Part shown: positions 15,848 through 23,524 of the stretch, one piece after another
Position numbering within the stretch: position 1 is the first letter of the stretch
Layout: each line of letters opens with the position of its first letter
NCBI RefSeq assembly: GCF_022374895.2
Contig: NZ_CP092423.2
Span: 124,001 to 188,000 of the forward strand
DNA length: 64,000 nucleotides
Origin: Mycobacterium lentiflavum
Lineage (GTDB): Bacteria; Actinomycetota; Actinomycetes; Mycobacteriales; Mycobacteriaceae
Direction: 5' to 3'
Position numbers and translations under genes: made by a program
Notes under the pieces: model-generated
What the model was told of the DNA's origin: nothing
The model's input: only the letters and a program-made list of their open reading frames with translations
Databases searched by the model: none

Positions 15848-16442
15848 AATCGGCTCCGGTCAGACCGGCGACGATGTGATCGCAGACGTACCGGCGCACG
15901 GTACGGGGATTGTCGAGATTGACCGCGATCGGGGGGATTAGCTCGAAACTGAACAGCATTCGCACGATCCATTCGCTAGCGCGTGCCGCGTCGACCGTCG
16001 GACCGACTTCTCCGTTACGCTGGGCGGCTTTGACCAAGGGCTTCCACAATTCGATCGCGCGGCGCATCAACTCGTCGCCGCCGTGGTCCAGCAGCAGAAC
16101 CAGAATGCCGCGATCCAGGCCGCGCGGCATCGATTGCGAGCGTTGACGATGCGCACAGATCAGCACCGCGACCGCCGCAGCCTGCTCGGCCAGGGTGGTC
16201 TCCTTGGCGATCTCGACGGCCATGGTGTCGATGAAACCGGCGGCCAGCTGGTTGAGCGCGGTGGCAATCGCGTTGTCACGGGTGCCCAACAAATTGTGGA
16301 CGGTGCCACGCGAAACGCCTGCCGCTTCGGCCACCGCCGTGAGGCTGAAGCGCCTGGGCCCGAGCTGGCGCAACGTGTCGGAGGCGGCGGTCAACAACGC
16401 GTTCGGCACCGGCCTGGTGTCTCGCGCGGCATCGACGGGCAC
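15840..16442 (-). CDS. TetR/AcrR-family regulator
   Basis: This encodes a 200-residue TetR regulator. HTH at about 12-60: NALLTAASDTLRQLGPRRF and AGVSRGTVHNLLGTRDNAI. The C-terminal domain is of the general TetR ligand-binding type (RGILVLLLDHGGDELMRR). The GTG start at 16442 lies 6 nt after a minus-strand TAGCGT -10 box, so the mRNA is likely leaderless. A 7-bp inverted repeat upstream is a candidate operator. It heads the operon with the monooxygenase remnant and the mycofactocin-type SDR, which it presumably controls. Confidence 0.9.
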   Translation of the reverse strand: MPVDAARDTRPVPNALLTAASDTLRQLGPRRFSLTAVAEAAGVSRGTVHNLLGTRDNAIATALNQLAAGFIDTMAVEIAKETTLAEQAAAVAVLICAHRQRSQSMPRGLDRGILVLLLDHGGDELMRRAIELWKPLVKAAQRNGEVGPTVDAARASEWIVRMLFSFELIPPIAVNLDNPRTVRRYVCDHIVAGLTGADCG

Positions 16443-16443
16443 T

Positions 16444-16468
16444 TGAACACGCTAACGATATGTGTTCA
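16444..16468. promoter_or_regulatory. Candidate operator of the 15840-16442 TetR regulator
   Basis: TGAACAC (16444-16450) and GTGTTCA (16462-16468) form a perfect inverted repeat with an 11-bp spacer. It covers the predicted minus-strand -10 box TAGCGT (16454-16449). Confidence 0.5.
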
Positions 16469-16572
16469 ATGCGGTCAACAGGGCGCCGGGACCGAAGCGC
16501 TCGAAAATCGATGGTTTGTCCAGGCATCCAGCGGGTATTTTCACGGAGCCACACTTGAGAAGGGGGCCGGAG

Positions 16573-16746
16573 ATGACGACGGTTGAGCACGGTCGTACGC
16601 GGTGTCCGCGATGCGCGGCGTTCGCTGAGTACCGGTTCCTCGAAATCGGCCACAACAAACTCAAGTACGAGGTGCGCTGCGGTAGCTGCGGCCATGTGCA
16701 CTGCGAGGTAACCCCTGTGTCGACTCCTCCCGCCACTGCCGCGTAG
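16573..16746 (+). CDS. Small zinc-ribbon protein
   Basis: This encodes a 57-residue protein with two cysteine pairs, CPRCAAF and CGSCGHVHC, 28 residues apart: a zinc ribbon. Between them lies AEYRFLEIGHNKLKYEVRC. The start at ATG 16573 is preceded by GAAGGGGGCCGGAG, a plausible ribosome-binding site. Earlier in-frame starts lie in the TetR promoter and are unlikely. Small zinc ribbons of this kind may bind nucleic acid or other proteins; I do not recognise a named family. It is divergent from the TetR gene, so it may share that operator. Confidence 0.6.
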   Translation: MTTVEHGRTRCPRCAAFAEYRFLEIGHNKLKYEVRCGSCGHVHCEVTPVSTPPATAA

Positions 16747-16761
16747 GGGCTTCTGGTCGGC

Positions 16762-17037
16762 TTGCAGGCCGATGTCAATCAGTTGACCGGCACGCCGGCG
16801 GCCGGCTGGGTCAACGTCAAGAACTTGGGCGCGGCCATCACGAGAACGTTGCAGGACCCCAACTTTCAGCAGGAGGCGTTCATCAACTACACCGCGGAAG
16901 TGTCAGGTCCGCAGGGGCCGATTCCCGTAATCGGCACGTTCAACGAGCTGCTGAACACCTCGACTCGCCAGTCGGCCTTCATCGATTTCCGGCAAAACGA
17001 CAATGCCACTACACAGGTCGACCACGAGGGCGGATAG
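16762..17037 (+). CDS. Hypothetical protein or gene fragment
   Basis: An open frame of 91 codons starts at a TTG, in the same frame as and 15 bp after the zinc-ribbon stop. The product is soluble and resembles no family I know (NVKNLGAAITRTLQDPNFQQEAF, PVIGTFNELLNTSTRQSAFIDF). No ribosome-binding site is obvious. The composition looks protein-like rather than random, so it may be the surviving 3' end of a larger decayed gene. Confidence 0.3.
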   Translation: MQADVNQLTGTPAAGWVNVKNLGAAITRTLQDPNFQQEAFINYTAEVSGPQGPIPVIGTFNELLNTSTRQSAFIDFRQNDNATTQVDHEGG

Positions 17038-17062
17038 ACGATCAATTCGATGCTTTGACAAC

Positions 17063-18394
17063 CTATTTCGCGCGCCGTCGAGCGATGATGCGGGCACCGT
17101 GGGAAGGGATGTAGACGACGTGACGCGCGCGGGCTGACTCGGGCCGGCTACGACCGGGCGTGAGACGGTAATTGAGCAGAACCTCACGAAGGATCGCGGT
17201 GGATTCCATCATCGCGAATCCGCCACCGAGACAACGGCGGACTCCGGCGCCGAACGGCAACCAGTTCCAAGCGGTGGCAGAGCCGTCGAAGAACCGTTCG
17301 GGACGGAAGACGTGCGGATCGGCGTGCTGTCCGGGATCGGATTGGACCGGGCCGATACCCGCGAACACGGTATAGCCGGCGGGGACGCGGTAACCGCCCA
17401 GTTCGATATCGTGGGTCAGTCGTCGTGCGACGGCGTAGAAGACGGGATGCAACCGCATCGACTCTTTGATCACCGCTTCGAAGTATTTGTCGTCGCCGGT
17501 GTCGACGGCCGCAATGGCCTTGTCCTGCAGCGCTTGATCATGCGCGAGGTCGTGCAGGGTCCACGACAGCGTGATGGCGGTGGTTTCGTGGCCGGCCAGC
17601 AGCAGGGTCACCATCTGGTCGCGCAGTTCGGCATCGGAGAGCCGGTCTCCGTCTACCTGGGTGGCGATCAATTGGGATAACACGTCGCCGCGGTCGGCGG
17701 TGTTGCCAGCGCTGCGGCGCTCGCGGATCTCCGCGTAGAGAGCGTCGTCGATGCGCTCCCGCAGTTGACGGAATCGCTTCCAGGGGCCGAACCGCTGCAA
17801 CTGCGGGACCACCTCGCCGGCGTACACCGCCATGGATGCGGAGACGAGTCGCGAGAACGGGACACGAAGCGCGTCGAGCTGGGGTCCCTCCTTGAGACCC
17901 AAGACCACGTGCAGCATCATCTCCAGCGTCACGGCGTTCATCCGCGGCTGCGCGGCGAACGGGGTGCCGACCGGCCACCGGCCCATTTCCCGGGCTGCCA
18001 GCTCGTTCATCATGTCCCGGTAGCCGCGCAGCGCGGCGCCGTTGAACGGTGGCACGAGCAGTTTGCGAAGCCGTTGGTGTGCAGCCTCGTCGGTGGTGAC
18101 CACGGAGCCCTCACCCATCACGTTCCGAATTCCCTGAATTCGTCCTTCGCCCGCGTGGAAGGTCGTCGGCTCGCCGCTCAGCACCGACCGATTGAGCTCA
18201 GGACTGCACACCAGGACAGAAGGACGGCCCAATACGGAGACCGCGATGACGTCGCCGTAGTGCTTGCGCAGCCACGGCGTGATGCGGTCCCGATGGGAGA
18301 ACAGTGCGGTCTGCACCAGGCCAGGCAATCGCGGGCCGGGGGGTAGCGGCAGCCGCGCGAGCCGATCGGTCGCGGCTGGCGTCGTCTGGCTCAT
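17063..18394 (-). CDS. Cytochrome P450
   Basis: This encodes a 443-residue soluble P450. I-helix: LLLAGHETTAITLSW with the acid-alcohol pair. K-helix: ESMRLHP. Heme loop: FGAGVRRCLGGGFAMME with the cysteine ligand. The N-terminus is proline-rich (LPLPPGPRLPGLVQTALF) without a membrane anchor. These enzymes insert oxygen using electrons from a ferredoxin or flavodoxin system; none is adjacent. The family and subfamily number and the substrate cannot be told here. The gene is 110 bp downstream of a TetR gene on the same strand and may be its target. Confidence 0.93.
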   Translation of the reverse strand: MSQTTPAATDRLARLPLPPGPRLPGLVQTALFSHRDRITPWLRKHYGDVIAVSVLGRPSVLVCSPELNRSVLSGEPTTFHAGEGRIQGIRNVMGEGSVVTTDEAAHQRLRKLLVPPFNGAALRGYRDMMNELAAREMGRWPVGTPFAAQPRMNAVTLEMMLHVVLGLKEGPQLDALRVPFSRLVSASMAVYAGEVVPQLQRFGPWKRFRQLRERIDDALYAEIRERRSAGNTADRGDVLSQLIATQVDGDRLSDAELRDQMVTLLLAGHETTAITLSWTLHDLAHDQALQDKAIAAVDTGDDKYFEAVIKESMRLHPVFYAVARRLTHDIELGGYRVPAGYTVFAGIGPVQSDPGQHADPHVFRPERFFDGSATAWNWLPFGAGVRRCLGGGFAMMESTAILREVLLNYRLTPGRSRPESARARHVVYIPSHGARIIARRRAK

Positions 18395-18503
18395 GTCAGC
18401 TCGCCCAAACGGTGCGGAACATCGGCGCCTCCTCGGGGCTTTCGACGCCCACTCAGCCTACCGAGCATCCGCCGGTGCGGAATCTCGAGACGACGCCGGG
18501 GTC

Positions 18504-19073
18504 TCAGTGCGGTTCGGCCAGCCTGGCCATCTCGGCGAACATGGATTCGCGCAACTCCTCGCGAGACAGATCGTGGAGTCCGGTCGCCGCTCGCACGAAC
18601 GGTTCGAACAATTGCCAGCCCAGCAGTAGGGCGATCGCGTGCGAGGCGCCGAGCCGGGCGCTCTCTTCGCTCTCGTGCTCGGGTCGAATGCCTTCGAGCA
18701 GCCGGGTGGCGGCGGGAAAGGTGGACTGCAGTTTGCCCGCCGGAAACCCGTCGAGCAGGGCACGTGCGATGACCCGTAAGTGGATGGAGGTGGCCGCCTC
18801 CGTCTCCTCCTGGGATGCCTCGCCGCCGGTCAACGTGGCCAGCTTCGCAGCCAGGTGATCGAGCACGGCAGCGACCAGTTTCTCTTTGGTCCCGAAATGA
18901 CGAAACACCAAGCCGTGGTTGACGTGGGCCCTGGCTGCGATGTCGCGAATCGACGCGGCCCCGGGCCCGCGCTCGGCGAACATCTCCGCCGCGCTGTCCA
19001 GGATCGCGGCCCTCACCTCCGCACGGCCGGTCGGAACGGGAGCCGCATCGGGGCTTGCGCCGCGTGTAGTCAT
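18504..19073 (-). CDS. TetR/AcrR-family regulator divergent from espB
   Basis: This encodes a 189-residue TetR regulator. HTH: RAAILDSAAEMFAERGPGAASIRDIAARAHVNHGLVFRHFGTKEKLV, with the recognition helix VNHGLVFRHFG. The C-terminal domain is short. ATG 19073 lies 6 nt after the minus-strand -10 box TAGTGT (19085-19080), so it is probably leaderless. A 16-bp palindrome sits between this gene and espB, 66 bp away on the other strand, making espB and the regulator itself likely targets. The P450 gene follows downstream. Confidence 0.92.
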   Translation of the reverse strand: MTTRGASPDAAPVPTGRAEVRAAILDSAAEMFAERGPGAASIRDIAARAHVNHGLVFRHFGTKEKLVAAVLDHLAAKLATLTGGEASQEETEAATSIHLRVIARALLDGFPAGKLQSTFPAATRLLEGIRPEHESEESARLGASHAIALLLGWQLFEPFVRAATGLHDLSREELRESMFAEMARLAEPH

Positions 19074-19079
19074 ATGTCT

Positions 19080-19106
19080 ACACTATCACCGTAGTCACTT
19101 GACTAC
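19080..19106. promoter_or_regulatory. TetR operator and -10 box between tetR and espB
   Basis: GTAGTCACTTGACTAC (19091-19106) is a palindrome with 7-bp arms and a 2-bp centre. The minus-strand -10 box TAGTGT is at 19085-19080. The half-site GTAGTCA is the same as in the operator at 9522-9540. Confidence 0.55.
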
Positions 19107-19138
19107 AGCCGAGCGAAACCCCGAGGGGACGATCCGCC

Positions 19139-20563
19139 ATGACACAGCCGCAGACGCTGAGCGTGGAGTACGAGGAGCTGATGGCCCGAGCCGATGAGCT
19201 GGAGGCCCCGATCCCAGGCTTGCCGACCGAAAACCCCCAGGCCCCGTGCGTCCTACCGATGGTGATCACGGCCGCCGATCAACTCGCGCTGTCTGCCGAC
19301 AACATGCGGATTTATCTGGAAGCCGGCGAACGGGAGTGGGAAGCACTGGCCGAGTCCCTGCGCAATGCCGCCAAGGCCTATGAAGAGGTCGACACGGGCG
19401 CCGCGGCCGCCCTGGACAGCGGCGACGAGTCCGTGTCGGGCGCGGCGACCGGGACCCAGATGAAAAGCATCGCCCCGCCACCGCTCACCGACACACAGAT
19501 CGCGGCAGCAGGCGAAGCAGCGCCCTTCCGTGACGTCAAAGAGGCGGCGCAGGACATCAGCGAACCCGATCAGGGCGTGGCGTTCACCGCCTTCGCCGAT
19601 GCGTGGACCGGGTATCAGCGGGCGTTGTTGGAGGCCGCGTATCGGTTCCGGCCCTTCGAATCCTGGGAGGGCGATGCGCGCTATGCGGTAGAGGCGAACT
19701 TCGACCAGCAACGAGCGTGGCTGTATCAAATGGCGGATCTGTGCGGATTGATGGCGACGCAGGCCCGCGGCATCGTGTCGACGCAGGACTGGGCCCTCCC
19801 GGAGCATCCCACGGTGCAACAGGTCGAGGACCTCGACTACCTCTGGTACCAGTGGCAGACCACCTATCCCTGGAAGATGCAGTGGTCTGACCTCAAGCCC
19901 GTGCTGGAAGAGGAGTACGTGGCACTGCAGGAGAAGTCGGAACAGGTGCTGGCCGAATACGAGCAGCGGGCCGCTTTGCCGCTGCCGCCGATCAGTCCGC
20001 CGCTGGCTCCCGCCGCCGGTGCCGTCGTACCGCCGATCGACCCCGGCGCCTACGACTTCGGCCCCGGCGCCGAAACGCCCTATCCCGAATCCCCCTACGG
20101 GGATCTCCCGCAGGCAGAGCAGCTTCCGGAGTTGGGTGGCATGCCGTCCGCCGCGACGGCCGCGCCGCCGACCGACGCGACCCTGGGCAGTGCTGCGACC
20201 GCGGTGCCGGACTCGACGAAACCGGCCGGCATGAAACCCGCGTCGTCCGGTGGCACCGGAATACCGCCGCTGCGATCGGTCCCCTCGATGCCACTGCAGG
20301 CGCCGGCCGAAGGAGGAGGGGGCCTCCGGCCGGCGCCGGCAGCACTCCCGCCCACCGCGATGGGCCGCGGGGTCCCCGGTGCGGCAGGCGCGATGGGCGC
20401 AGGCGGCATGGGCGTGCCGCCGGTGGGTGCGCAGGGCGGTCACGGACAACAGCCCGGCAAGGGCAAACGCCGCCAGGCCGACGCATCGATCTACTCCGAG
20501 AACCGCGCCTGGACCGAGGCCATCATCGGCCGGCGCCGACCGAAGGATGCTGCAGACCACTGA
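19139..20563 (+). CDS. espB: EspB-like ESX-1 secretion-associated protein
   Basis: This encodes a 474-residue protein aligning end to end, by eye, with mycobacterial EspB, a substrate of the ESX-1 type VII secretion system that is cleaved by mycosin and forms ring-shaped oligomers. The N-terminal PE/PPE-like helical domain (about 1-275) has the export motif Tyr81-x-x-x-Asp85 (AKAYEEVD) and the WxG turn at Trp176-Gly178 (FESWEGDAR). A proline/glycine/alanine-rich low-complexity part (about 276-440) follows, and the end reads YSENRAWTEAIIGRRR as in EspB. No ESX-1 gene is nearby; in M. tuberculosis espB lies at the edge of the ESX-1 locus. It is probably under control of the divergent TetR. It ends just before a strong hairpin. 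Confidence 0.9.
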   Translation: MTQPQTLSVEYEELMARADELEAPIPGLPTENPQAPCVLPMVITAADQLALSADNMRIYLEAGEREWEALAESLRNAAKAYEEVDTGAAAALDSGDESVSGAATGTQMKSIAPPPLTDTQIAAAGEAAPFRDVKEAAQDISEPDQGVAFTAFADAWTGYQRALLEAAYRFRPFESWEGDARYAVEANFDQQRAWLYQMADLCGLMATQARGIVSTQDWALPEHPTVQQVEDLDYLWYQWQTTYPWKMQWSDLKPVLEEEYVALQEKSEQVLAEYEQRAALPLPPISPPLAPAAGAVVPPIDPGAYDFGPGAETPYPESPYGDLPQAEQLPELGGMPSAATAAPPTDATLGSAATAVPDSTKPAGMKPASSGGTGIPPLRSVPSMPLQAPAEGGGGLRPAPAALPPTAMGRGVPGAAGAMGAGGMGVPPVGAQGGHGQQPGKGKRRQADASIYSENRAWTEAIIGRRRPKDAADH

Positions 20564-20571
20564 GGGAAAGA

Positions 20572-20639
20572 GAGAGCGGGCCTTCCTCAGAGGTTGTTGG
20601 TCGCGGGGTGCCAGCAACCTCCGGTGGAGGCCCGCTCTC
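20572..20639 (+). terminator. Long two-part hairpin after espB
   Basis: The outer arms GAGAGCGGGCCT (20572-20583) and AGGCCCGCTCTC (20628-20639) are perfectly complementary. The inner arms GAGGTTGTTGG (20590-20600) and CCAGCAACCTC (20611-20621) pair with one G-U. A symmetric 6+6 nt internal loop separates them and the apical loop is 10 nt. No U-tract follows. It starts 8 bp after the espB stop, so a terminator or 3'-stabilising structure is the likely role. Confidence 0.65.
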
Positions 20640-20714
20640 GTATGCTCACCGCGCTCCCAGCAAGACGACGTAACCTCGCGCAAGAAAACATGGACCCGAC
20701 GGAAGGTGGGCCAG

Positions 20715-20855
20715 TTGTCTACCGGAGTTAACCATCGATACGTGATCGTCGGCGCCGGCGCGATCGGCGACACCGTGGGCGGGGTGCTGGCCCGCGCCGG
20801 AATCTCCATGGCGGTGGTCGCGCGCGGTCGGCATGCTGGCTCATCGCCTAGCTGA
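20715..20855 (+). pseudogene. N-terminal remnant of a ketopantoate-reductase-like gene
   Basis: The reading frame gives RYVIVGAGAIGDTVGGVLA and ISMAVVARGRHA, the Rossmann start of the PanE/ApbA family (which reduces 2-ketopantoate or related substrates with NADPH), then stops after 46 codons. The rest of the usual 300-residue enzyme is absent; a SnoaL-type gene follows. The possible start is TTG 20715, without a clear ribosome-binding site. Confidence 0.5.
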
Positions 20856-20900
20856 GACCCGTCTTCGTGCACTCCCTGGTGCATCCGGCACCATGATCTG

Positions 20901-21323
20901 ATGCATCCCTTCCGCAAGGCGGTCGAGGACCGCGACGAGGCAGCCATCCAGGCTTTGCTGGCCGACAACGTGGTCTTCACCAGTCCCGTGGCGTTCAAGC
21001 CCTATGTCGGCAAGCCGATCACCGCGGCGATTCTGCGCGGCGTGCTGCGGATCTTCGAGGACTTCCGCTACGTCCGTGAGATCGCCGGCGGCGACGGCCG
21101 CGACCATGCTCTGATCTTCGAGACCGGCATTTCCGGCGTGCCAGGCGTAAAGATCACCGGATGCGACTTCCTGCATTTCGACGAGGACGGCCTGATCGAC
21201 GACTTCATGGTGATGGTGCGTCCGCTGTCCGGGGCGACCGCACTTTCCGAGGCGATGGCCGCCCAGTTCGGCCGGATCCAGGAGGAGGCCGTCCAACTGG
21301 CCGAGAAGTTTGCCACCGCTTGA
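20901..21323 (+). CDS. SnoaL/NTF2-like family protein
   Basis: This encodes a 140-residue protein with a cone-shaped alpha+beta (NTF2/SnoaL-like) fold: HPFRKAVEDRDEAAIQALLADNVVFTSPV, then GKPITAAILRGVLRIFEDFRYVREI, and strand pairs ending CDFLHFDEDGLIDDFMVMVRPLSG. The family includes small isomerases, hydrolases and binding proteins; no catalytic pair is certain. It is convergent with a second SnoaL-like gene whose stop is 8 bp away. No partner suggests a pathway. Confidence 0.8.
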   Translation: MHPFRKAVEDRDEAAIQALLADNVVFTSPVAFKPYVGKPITAAILRGVLRIFEDFRYVREIAGGDGRDHALIFETGISGVPGVKITGCDFLHFDEDGLIDDFMVMVRPLSGATALSEAMAAQFGRIQEEAVQLAEKFATA

Positions 21324-21331
21324 CAGCGGCG

Positions 21332-21847
21332 CTATTTCAGGAGCGCACCGAGGATTCCGACGCGCCCGGCGTCGGCTTCGCGGCGCAGCACCGTGGTGGC
21401 CAGGTCGAACCGCGAACCGGGAATCGTTTCGTTGACGAACGGATTTCCTGTCCACCAGGTGATGCGGCAGACCCGGTGAGTGATCCGCCAGCCGACCGGA
21501 GTGCGTACAAGCGCATCGTCGTACCAGCCACTGCCGTCCCAGAGGGGGTTGCCGTCGACCGCCTTGCGCACCAGCCGCCAGGCGCCGTTGCAGAAGCTGT
21601 GCGCGCGGTCTTGATCGACCTGGATGACATGGCTGGACATGGTGTGCTGGGTGGAATCGAAAGGGTCATGGAACGTGGCGAACTCGGACTTGAACCGCTC
21701 ACGTCCCGTCCAGCGTGACGTCGGACCGTAGTCGACATCGACGTCGTCGGCGAAGATCCGGTCGAACAGTTCCCAGCGCTGGGAATCGACGGCCAGGCCG
21801 TAGAGGTTCACCAATTGAGTAATCGCAATAACGTCGCTGGTGGTCAT
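21332..21847 (-). CDS. SnoaL-like (nuclear transport factor 2) family protein
   Basis: This encodes a 171-residue SnoaL_4-type protein (scytalone-dehydratase-like fold): DVIAITQLVNLYGLAVDSQRWELFDRIFADDVDVDYG, later TMSSHVIQVD, and GSGWYDDALVRTPVGWRITHRVCRITWWTGN. The conserved Tyr/Asp and His positions of this group are present. I chose ATG 21847, because an upstream extension would overlap the divergent oxidoreductase gene; minus-strand TACGAT lies 8 nt before it. The function may be in steroid or polyketide degradation, as for many mycobacterial paralogues; this is inference only. Confidence 0.82.
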   Translation of the reverse strand: MTTSDVIAITQLVNLYGLAVDSQRWELFDRIFADDVDVDYGPTSRWTGRERFKSEFATFHDPFDSTQHTMSSHVIQVDQDRAHSFCNGAWRLVRKAVDGNPLWDGSGWYDDALVRTPVGWRITHRVCRITWWTGNPFVNETIPGSRFDLATTVLRREADAGRVGILGALLK

Positions 21848-21878
21848 GGTGCTGGATCGTAGGCGCGGAGGGACAAGA

Positions 21879-22760
21879 ATGAAGATTCGCTTCGGGGTCG
21901 GACTGGGTGCGGACAGCACGCCTGATCAACTCGCCGGCATTGTCGATCATTTGGAGAGCAGCGGCGTCGACTCGCTGTGGTTCTCCGAACTCGTCTATGC
22001 CCCGACGGTGGATCCGATGGTCGGGATGGCCTATGCGCTCGCCCGCACCACTGAGCTGAAGGTGGGCACTTCGGTGGCAGTGCTGCCAGGACGGCATCCG
22101 GTGCTGGTGGCCAAACAACTGGCGTCGTTGGCGGCCATCGCACCCAAGCGCGTTCTTCCCGTCTTCGGTTTGCGGTCGGCGATTCCGGCCGAGCGTGAGC
22201 TGTTCGCGGTCCCGGATGGACAGCGCGCGGCGGTGTTCGATGAATCGCTGCGGGTGCTGCGCTCCGCGCTGTCCGATGATCCGGCCAGCTATCACGGCCA
22301 GTACTTCACCGTCACCGGGGCGGTGATAACGCCGAAACCTGCTCCACCACTGGACATTTGGCTGGGCGGGTCGGCGCCGGCGGCATATCGGCGGATCGGC
22401 ACCTTGGCGGATGGCTGGTTGGGCAGCTTCCTTACCCCAGCCGAGGCGCGCGCGGGCCGCGAGGCGATCGAGCGGGCCGCCGAGCAGGCCGGCCGCCAGA
22501 TTGAACCGGATCACTTCGGTATTTCATTGGGTGTCGCCGATGGCGAGTTGTCGCCGGAGTTGGTCGCGGCGGCCCGGCGGCGTCGTCCCGACGTCGATCC
22601 TGCCGACCTGATCGCCGCGGGCTGGGATCAGTTGCATCGCCAACTCGACGGCTATCTGGATGCGGGGTTGACGAAATTCGTTATTCGCCCGTCGGGTCAA
22701 GTATCGGTGGACGGCTTCGTCGATCGATTCGTCGCCGAGCTGGCGGGTCGGCAGAACTAA
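21879..22760 (+). CDS. LLM-class (luciferase-like) F420-dependent oxidoreductase
   Basis: This encodes a 293-residue TIM-barrel protein of the luciferase-like superfamily: KIRFGVGLGADSTPDQLAGIVDHLESSGVDSLWFSEL, VGTSVAVLPGRHPVLVAKQLASL, ALSDDPASYHGQYFTV and PLDIWLGGSAPAAYRRIGTLADGWLGSFLTP. Mycobacterial members mostly use coenzyme F420 rather than FMN. The start ATG 21879 has GGAGGG 8 nt upstream; an earlier in-frame ATG at 21840 lacks one. It is divergent from the SnoaL gene. The substrate is unknown. Confidence 0.88.
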   Translation: MKIRFGVGLGADSTPDQLAGIVDHLESSGVDSLWFSELVYAPTVDPMVGMAYALARTTELKVGTSVAVLPGRHPVLVAKQLASLAAIAPKRVLPVFGLRSAIPAERELFAVPDGQRAAVFDESLRVLRSALSDDPASYHGQYFTVTGAVITPKPAPPLDIWLGGSAPAAYRRIGTLADGWLGSFLTPAEARAGREAIERAAEQAGRQIEPDHFGISLGVADGELSPELVAAARRRRPDVDPADLIAAGWDQLHRQLDGYLDAGLTKFVIRPSGQVSVDGFVDRFVAELAGRQN

Positions 22761-22792
22761 GCGCCATCCGACGGGCTGATGGCCGCGATGCC

Positions 22793-22798
22793 TAGGCT
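22793..22798 (+). promoter_or_regulatory. -10 box of the NUDIX gene (leaderless)
   Basis: TAGGCT ends 6 nt before the GTG at 22805, and the gene has no ribosome-binding site. Confidence 0.45.
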
Positions 22799-22804
22799 CG
22801 AGAA

Positions 22805-23524
22805 GTGACCATCCCCTACGACGTGGCACTGCGTGACCGGATTCGCGAGCATCTCGCCAACCATGACCGGCGGGCGATGACCGATCCCACCAAGCGGCAC
22901 GCCGCGGTTGCGGTGGTGCTGGTCGATTCGGAGGTCGGGGAGGACCGGGTCGATCCGGTGTCGGTGCAGGACTGGAATGCCGGTCGCCCGATGCCGGCAG
23001 ACGACCTGGACGGCCGCATGGTCGACGTGTCGGGCGGAGCGGCATTTCTGCTGTGCCGCAGGGCTTCTCGCCTCACCTCGCACGCGGCGCAGTGGGCCCT
23101 TCCCGGTGGCCGGCTGGATGCGGGCGAGACGGCCGTGGACGCGGCATTGCGGGAACTGTGGGAAGAAGTGCGGATCGCCCTGCCCGGCTCGACGGTGTTG
23201 GGTCTGCTCGACGACTACCCGACCCGATCGGGTTACGTCATCACGCCGGTGGTGATCTGGGGCGGCGGACGGCTCGATCCCGATCCGGCTCCCGACGAGG
23301 TCGTCGCCGTGTATCGGGTGGGGCTGCACCAACTGCAACGCGATGACTCGCCGCGATTCATCACCATCAAAGAGAGCCCGCGACCGGTCGTGCAGATCCC
23401 GCTCGGAAACGACCTCATCCACGCACCGACCGGGGCGGTGTTGTTGCAGCTGCGGTGGTTGTGCCTGGAAGGACGCCACGATCCGGTGGACCACCTCGAG
23501 CAACCGGTATTCGCGTGGAAATAG
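22805..23524 (+). CDS. NUDIX hydrolase (CoA-pyrophosphatase-like)
   Basis: This encodes a 239-residue Nudix protein. The Nudix box is intact: GRLDAGETAVDAALRELWEEV, the GX5EX7REUXEE pattern that binds Mg2+. The N-terminal part (LRDRIREHLANHDRRAM) and the ASRLTSHAAQWALPGG context match bacterial CoA or nucleotide-sugar pyrophosphatases. It would hydrolyse a nucleoside diphosphate linked to another moiety; CoA is a plausible substrate but not proven. The GTG start follows a TAGGCT -10 box directly. The gene ends one base before the stop of the convergent oxidoreductase. Confidence 0.88.
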   Translation: MTIPYDVALRDRIREHLANHDRRAMTDPTKRHAAVAVVLVDSEVGEDRVDPVSVQDWNAGRPMPADDLDGRMVDVSGGAAFLLCRRASRLTSHAAQWALPGGRLDAGETAVDAALRELWEEVRIALPGSTVLGLLDDYPTRSGYVITPVVIWGGGRLDPDPAPDEVVAVYRVGLHQLQRDDSPRFITIKESPRPVVQIPLGNDLIHAPTGAVLLQLRWLCLEGRHDPVDHLEQPVFAWK

